A stretch of 46,492 nucleotides of DNA from Phycicoccus elongatus Lp2 (GTDB taxonomy: Bacteria; Actinomycetota; Actinomycetes; Actinomycetales; Dermatophilaceae). Each line of letters begins with the position of its first letter. The stretch's first letter is position 1. A model generated the notes under the pieces. That model was given only the letters and a program-made list of their open reading frames with translations. It made no database searches and was not told the origin of the DNA. Below, piece by piece: positions 43,192-46,492 of the stretch. The position numbers were made by a program, and so were the translations under genes. The stretch is from the NCBI RefSeq assembly GCF_000367525.1, contig NZ_HF570956.1, positions 2,438,428-2,484,919 on the forward strand. The letters are read 5' to 3'.

Positions 43192-43744
43192 GCGTCGCTC
43201 GGAGCGGCTGGACCAGCCCCGCGAGAACGTCCGCCGCTTCACCCTGCCGTCGTGGATGACGAACGAGGCCTTCGGCCTCATCTCCGAGAAGTTCGCCCGC
43301 TTCATGGGGACCGCGCAGTTCCTCATCGGCATGACGGTCTTCGTCGGGATCTGGCTGATCTGGAACACGTGGGGACCCAAGAACCTCCAGTTCGACCCGC
43401 GTGACCTCAACTACACCCTGCTCACGCTGATCCTCAGTCTCCAGGCCTCGTATGCAGCGCCGCTGATCCTCCTCGCACAGAACCGGCAGGCCGACCGCGA
43501 CCGGGTCGCCACCGAGCAGGACCGCAGCCGGGACGAGCGCAACTTGGCCGACACCGAGTTCCTCACGCGCGAGGTGGCCGCCCTGCGGCTCGCGTTGCGC
43601 GAGACCGCCACCCGCGACTTCGTGCGCTCCGAGCTGCGGGACCTACTCGATGAACTCGAGGAACGTGGGCTGCGGATCACCGCCGATCCCGAGGCTCCCG
43701 TCGCCAAGAAACCCCGGGTGGGGAAGCCCCCGAAGGCGACCTAG
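43184..43744 (+). CDS. DUF1003 membrane protein
   Basis: 186 aa. Two membrane helices (MGTAQFLIGMTVFVGIWLIW and LLTLILSLQASYAAPLILLA) with the DUF1003 signature FDPRDLNYTLLTLILS-like ending, then a charged coiled-coil tail (about 100-165) and a basic end. Overlaps the MgtE-like gene, so the two are translated together. Function unknown. Confidence 0.87.
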   Translation: MAERRSERLDQPRENVRRFTLPSWMTNEAFGLISEKFARFMGTAQFLIGMTVFVGIWLIWNTWGPKNLQFDPRDLNYTLLTLILSLQASYAAPLILLAQNRQADRDRVATEQDRSRDERNLADTEFLTREVAALRLALRETATRDFVRSELRDLLDELEERGLRITADPEAPVAKKPRVGKPPKAT

Positions 43745-43747
43745 ACT
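43742..43747 (+). promoter_or_regulatory. -10 box TAGACT, leaderless mrp
   Basis: TAGACT ends 6 nt before the ATG at 43754. Its TAG is also the stop codon of the DUF1003 gene. Confidence 0.5.
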
Positions 43748-43753
43748 CGGGGC

Positions 43754-44887
43754 ATGTCTGTCGTGCCCCGAGAAGCCCTCGCAGCCGCCCTCGCCACCGT
43801 CGACGACCCGGAGATCCGCAAGCCGATCACCGAGCTCGGCATGGTCGAGTCGTGCACCTGCGACGAGGCCGGACGGGTCGCCGTGACCATCCTGCTCACC
43901 GTCTCCGGCTGCCCCCTCAAGGACAAGCTCACCAAGGACACGACCGCCGCCCTGATGAAGGTCGAGGGTGTCACCTCGGTCGAGGTCACCCTCGGGGTCA
44001 TGTCGGACGAGCAGCGCGGCGAGCTCAAGACCAAACTCCGGGGCGGTGCCGCCGAGCGTGAGGTCCCCTTCGCCAAGGCGGGTTCCCTCACCCGGGTGTA
44101 TGCCGTGGCCTCGGGCAAGGGGGGCGTCGGCAAGTCGTCGGTGACCGCCAACCTCGCGGCTGCCCTGGCCGCCGAGGGCTTGAAGGTGGGCGTGGTCGAC
44201 GCCGACATCTATGGCTTCTCGATCCCCCGGATGCTCGGCGTCGAGGGCAAGCCGACCCAGGTCGACGACATGATCCTGCCGCCGGTGCAGCACGACGTGA
44301 AGGTCATCTCGATCGGCATGTTCGTGCCGGGCAACCAGCCGGTCGTGTGGCGTGGCCCGATGCTCCACCGGGCCCTGCAGCAGTTCCTCGCCGACGTCTT
44401 CTGGGGAGACCTCGACGTGCTGCTCCTCGACCTGCCGCCAGGGACCGGCGATGTCGCGATCTCGGTCGCCCAGCTCATCCCGGGCGCTGAGATCCTCGTC
44501 GTCACGACACCCCAGCAGGCGGCGGCGGAGGTGGCCGAGCGCGCCGGTTCGATCGCCTTGCAGACCCACCAGCGGGTCGCCGGCGTCATCGAGAACATGT
44601 CGTGGCTCGAGCTCCCCGACGGCTCACGCCAGGAGATCTTCGGCAGCGGTGGCGGTCAGGCCGTCGCGGACTCGCTCACCCGCTCCATCGGTGCCGAGGT
44701 CTCACTGCTCGGCCAGATCCCGCTCGACACCACGCTGCGGATCGGTGCCGACGAAGGCATGCCCGTGGTGCTCGGCCAGCCCGACTCCCCTGCCGCCGTG
44801 GCCCTGCGCGGGATCGCTCGGGGTCTGGCCTCACGGGCCCGCGGCCTGGCCGGACGCTCCCTCGGCCTCACCCCGGCCGGCCGCTGA
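43754..44887 (+). CDS. mrp: Mrp/NBP35-family iron-sulfur carrier P-loop ATPase
   Basis: 377 aa. The N-terminal MIP18/DUF59 domain (about 5-100) includes DDPEIRKPITELGMV and SGCPL. The P-loop GKGGVGKSS is at 121-129, then VDADIYGFSIPRMLG and LDLPPGTGDVAIS. The CxxC cluster motif usual after ENM is missing (ENMSWLELPDGSRQEIF), a feature I associate with actinobacterial Mrp. Thought to carry Fe-S clusters. It is followed by an intrinsic terminator. Confidence 0.92.
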   Translation: MSVVPREALAAALATVDDPEIRKPITELGMVESCTCDEAGRVAVTILLTVSGCPLKDKLTKDTTAALMKVEGVTSVEVTLGVMSDEQRGELKTKLRGGAAEREVPFAKAGSLTRVYAVASGKGGVGKSSVTANLAAALAAEGLKVGVVDADIYGFSIPRMLGVEGKPTQVDDMILPPVQHDVKVISIGMFVPGNQPVVWRGPMLHRALQQFLADVFWGDLDVLLLDLPPGTGDVAISVAQLIPGAEILVVTTPQQAAAEVAERAGSIALQTHQRVAGVIENMSWLELPDGSRQEIFGSGGGQAVADSLTRSIGAEVSLLGQIPLDTTLRIGADEGMPVVLGQPDSPAAVALRGIARGLASRARGLAGRSLGLTPAGR

Positions 44888-44888
44888 C

Positions 44889-44921
44889 CCCAACTTCTGC
44901 GTCATGCAGAAGTTGGGTTTT
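44889..44921 (+). terminator. Intrinsic terminator of mrp
   Basis: CCCAACTTCTGC (44889-44900) and GCAGAAGTTGGG (44906-44917) form a 12-bp stem with a 5-nt loop, followed by TTTT (44918-44921). It starts 2 nt after the mrp stop. Confidence 0.9.
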
Positions 44922-45403
44922 CAGGTGGCCTCGGCGTCCCAGTAGGACGCACGTCCGGATGGAACCATGCTCCCGACCGCGCCCATCACCGCCGAGCCGG
45001 TCACCGCAGCGCCGACCACCGCGGGGGCAACTGGCGCCGACCCGTGATTCGCGAGCACCTCACGGGCCGTGTCCTTGACACTGACCACATCGTCACGCAC
45101 CGTCCGGGCCTCGTCGGCCAACTCCTTGAACGGCTGCGACACATAGTCGAGCGGCTCGGCCAGTGCCTCCCGCACGATCCGGCGAGGGTCGTATTGACGG
45201 GGGTCGTACTGCCGCCAGTTGATGTCTTGGTACTCAGGGCCCAACTGGTCCTTGAGGGTGACCTTGGCACCCTCCGCCATCACCCGGAGCTTGCGCACAC
45301 CCTGGGCGAGCTTCGCGGCATACTCCGGCAATCGCTCGGGGCCGAGGATGACGACGGCGAGCACGATGAGGATGAGGAACTCCCAACCATTGATGCCCAG
45401 CAC
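44921..45403 (-). CDS. tatB: Twin-arginine translocase subunit TatB
   Basis: 160 aa. Short N-terminus MLGINGWEF, one membrane helix ILIVLAVVILGPERLPEY, then an amphipathic helix (AAKLAQGVRKLRVMAEGAK), as in TatB. A small internal repeat RQYDPRQYDPRR (about 64-75) and a variable tail follow. Acts with TatA/TatC in folded-protein export. 38 bp after htrA on the same strand, the order known in mycobacteria. Confidence 0.9.
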   Translation of the reverse strand: MLGINGWEFLILIVLAVVILGPERLPEYAAKLAQGVRKLRVMAEGAKVTLKDQLGPEYQDINWRQYDPRQYDPRRIVREALAEPLDYVSQPFKELADEARTVRDDVVSVKDTAREVLANHGSAPVAPAVVGAAVTGSAVMGAVGSMVPSGRASYWDAEAT

Positions 45404-45441
45404 TGCGGTCCTCTCCCGAACTCCAGCCGACGGCCGCCGGA

Positions 45442-46492
45442 TCAGTCCGTCGACGCTTCGAGGACCATGGTGACATCCTCGTCCTTGCCGCCGCGACGCA
45501 CGGTCAGGGTGACCTTGTCACCGACGTCGAGGGCCCGGATGCCGACGACCAAGGCGTCGGGGTTGGTCACCGGCTTGCCGTTGAGCGCGACGATGATGTC
45601 GCCCGCCTTCAGGCCCGCCTTGGCGGCCGGACCGTTCGCGGTGACCGGATCCTGGCCGTTCGGCAGGCTGTCGCGGACCTTGACGCCCTCACCTTCGTAC
45701 TCCTGGTCGAGGTAGACCCCGATGACCGGGTGCACGGCCTTGCCCTTGGTGATCAATTGCTCGACTGTCTTCTTGACCTGCGCCGAGGGGATGGCGAAGC
45801 CGACCCCGATGCTCCCAGCCTGGCCGGTGGATCCGGTTCCCGGTGCGGTGGCGATCGCCGAGTTCACGCCGATGACCTCGCCGGCCATGTTGAGCAGGGG
45901 GCCACCGGAGTTGCCGGGGTTGATCGCCGCATCGGTCTGGATGGCATTGATGAAGGAGGTGTCCGAGGCGCTGCCGGCCGCGACCGGTCGGTCCAGGGCA
46001 CTGACGATGCCTGCGGTCACGGTGGACTCCAGCCCGAGCGGAGCACCGACGGCGATGACCTCGTCACCGACGACAACCTTGGAGGAGTCGCCGACCGGCA
46101 ACGGGGTCAGGTCGGTGCGCTCGACCTTGATGACGGCCAGGTCATAGGGCTGGTCACGCCCGACGATGGTGGCCTTGGACTGCTTGCCATTGCTGAGCAC
46201 GACGGTGATGTCACCCCCGTTGGCGGCGTCGGCGACGACGTGGTTGTTGGTGACGATGTGGCCCTGGTCGTCCAGCACCCAACCAGACCCGGTGCCCTCG
46301 CTCGTCCCCGACTTGACCTCGATGGTCACCACGCTCGGCATGGCCTTGGCCGCGATGTTGGCGATCGACCCGGCCGGCCGGGTGGTCGCGCCCGCACCAG
46401 CGGTCGGCGCCGGTCCTTGAGTCGTCGAGGGGGTGGACGAGGTGAAGGACATCTTCCCGTTGGCCGCCAGCCAGCCCCCCAGCAGCCCACCG
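45442..46492 (-). CDS. htrA: HtrA-like trypsin-type serine protease with PDZ domain, 5' part missing
   Basis: The visible ~350 residues begin with the end of a membrane segment (GLLGGWLAANGK), then a Ser/Thr/Pro linker. The catalytic triad is His in TNNHVV, Asp in YDLAVIKV and Ser in PGNSGGPLL. The PDZ domain (about the last 95 residues: GLKAGDIIVALNGKPV) binds substrate C-termini. The protein is anchored by its N-terminus and degrades misfolded extracytoplasmic proteins. The cytoplasmic N-terminus lies past the window end. Confidence 0.92.
   Translation of the reverse strand, partial: GGLLGGWLAANGKMSFTSSTPSTTQGPAPTAGAGATTRPAGSIANIAAKAMPSVVTIEVKSGTSEGTGSGWVLDDQGHIVTNNHVVADAANGGDITVVLSNGKQSKATIVGRDQPYDLAVIKVERTDLTPLPVGDSSKVVVGDEVIAVGAPLGLESTVTAGIVSALDRPVAAGSASDTSFINAIQTDAAINPGNSGGPLLNMAGEVIGVNSAIATAPGTGSTGQAGSIGVGFAIPSAQVKKTVEQLITKGKAVHPVIGVYLDQEYEGEGVKVRDSLPNGQDPVTANGPAAKAGLKAGDIIVALNGKPVTNPDALVVGIRALDVGDKVTLTVRRGGKDEDVTMVLEASTD

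Larger units (their letters stand above)
2418..45324. repeat. Dispersed octamer family GTATGCCG, 39 copies
   Basis: Plus-strand GTATGCCG starts: 2418, 8699, 11680, 13516, 15374, 17478, 18983, 22445, 22559, 23647, 24118, 26468, 29752, 29839, 30579, 32829, 32940, 37584, 40044, 41740, 44098. Minus-strand copies (CGGCATAC) start: 4880, 5836, 7942, 9530, 14265, 14503, 17132, 17597, 19006, 25261, 25902, 30611, 33038, 36981, 37598, 40100, 41239, 45317. The usual continuation is CGG, giving GTATGCCGCGG. About 10 copies are intergenic. Counted by eye; a few could be missed. Confidence 0.9.

Noticed and set aside
2418-45324. The octamer as a KOPS-like or Chi-like polar signal
   Set aside because: The 21:18 strand split shows no polarity in this window; a whole-chromosome count could still change this.

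Overview
The window is about 46 kb of very GC-rich, gene-dense chromosome from an actinobacterium. Support comes from an AdnAB helicase-nuclease pair, DUF3107, an actinobacterial-type Mrp and TatB, two PIG-L deacetylases of the mycothiol-enzyme superfamily, a DinB2-type polymerase and many GTG starts. Gene order around nudC-adnB-adnA-moeB-tetR-DUF3107-ferritin-like-rhlE, and around mgtE-like-mrp-tatB-htrA, matches conserved blocks that I recall from Mycobacterium and other actinobacteria. A member of the Micrococcales, perhaps Intrasporangiaceae, is my best guess; this is inference only. I see no RNA genes, IS elements, prophage or CRISPR, so this is a core-like region.

Layout. 1-9.5 kb: partial NAD diphosphatase (nudC), a divergent aminoglycoside-phosphotransferase-like protein that has lost its catalytic residues, then the moeB-adnA-adnB operon on the minus strand. 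9.6-13.4 kb: TetR regulator divergent from moeB, DUF3107, a small GlsB/YeaQ-type membrane protein, a strong bidirectional terminator, a ferritin-like protein and a DEAD-box helicase. 13.4-20 kb: zinc alcohol dehydrogenase, ParA-like ATPase, PHP phosphoesterase, mesaconyl-CoA hydratase-like MaoC protein, ThrE-type exporter, PIG-L deacetylase. 20-28.4 kb: a lipoprotein/OmpA-domain pair, glpK-glpD, a second PIG-L deacetylase, DUF2332, aminopeptidase P and a general stress protein. 28.4-38 kb: methylsuccinyl-CoA-dehydrogenase-like enzyme, GyrI-like protein, RIO kinase, DinB2 polymerase, a large acyl-CoA dehydrogenase, an ECF41-type sigma factor with its own predicted promoter, a lipase-like hydrolase and a beta-lactamase-fold serine hydrolase. 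38-46.5 kb: L,D-transpeptidase, two CitE/malyl-CoA lyase family enzymes, a hypothetical protein, an MgtE-N/CBS protein with DUF1003, Mrp, TatB and a partial HtrA protease.

How the genes fit together. Four enzymes (mcd-like, mch-like, mcl, citE-like) cover the lower half of the ethylmalonyl-CoA pathway but lie at three separate loci; ccr and ecm are not in the window. AdnAB (end resection) and DinB2 (translesion, predicted to tolerate ribonucleotides) form a DNA-repair theme. glpK-glpD feeds glycerol into glycolysis.

The most striking non-coding signals are: (i) the octamer GTATGCCG, present 39 times on the two strands together (about 2 expected by composition), enriched between genes, used in all reading frames and forming hairpins where inverted; (ii) a repeated -10 hexamer placed 6-7 nt before start codons, predicting many leaderless mRNAs; and (iii) a perfect palindrome that overlaps both divergent -10 boxes of moeB and tetR.
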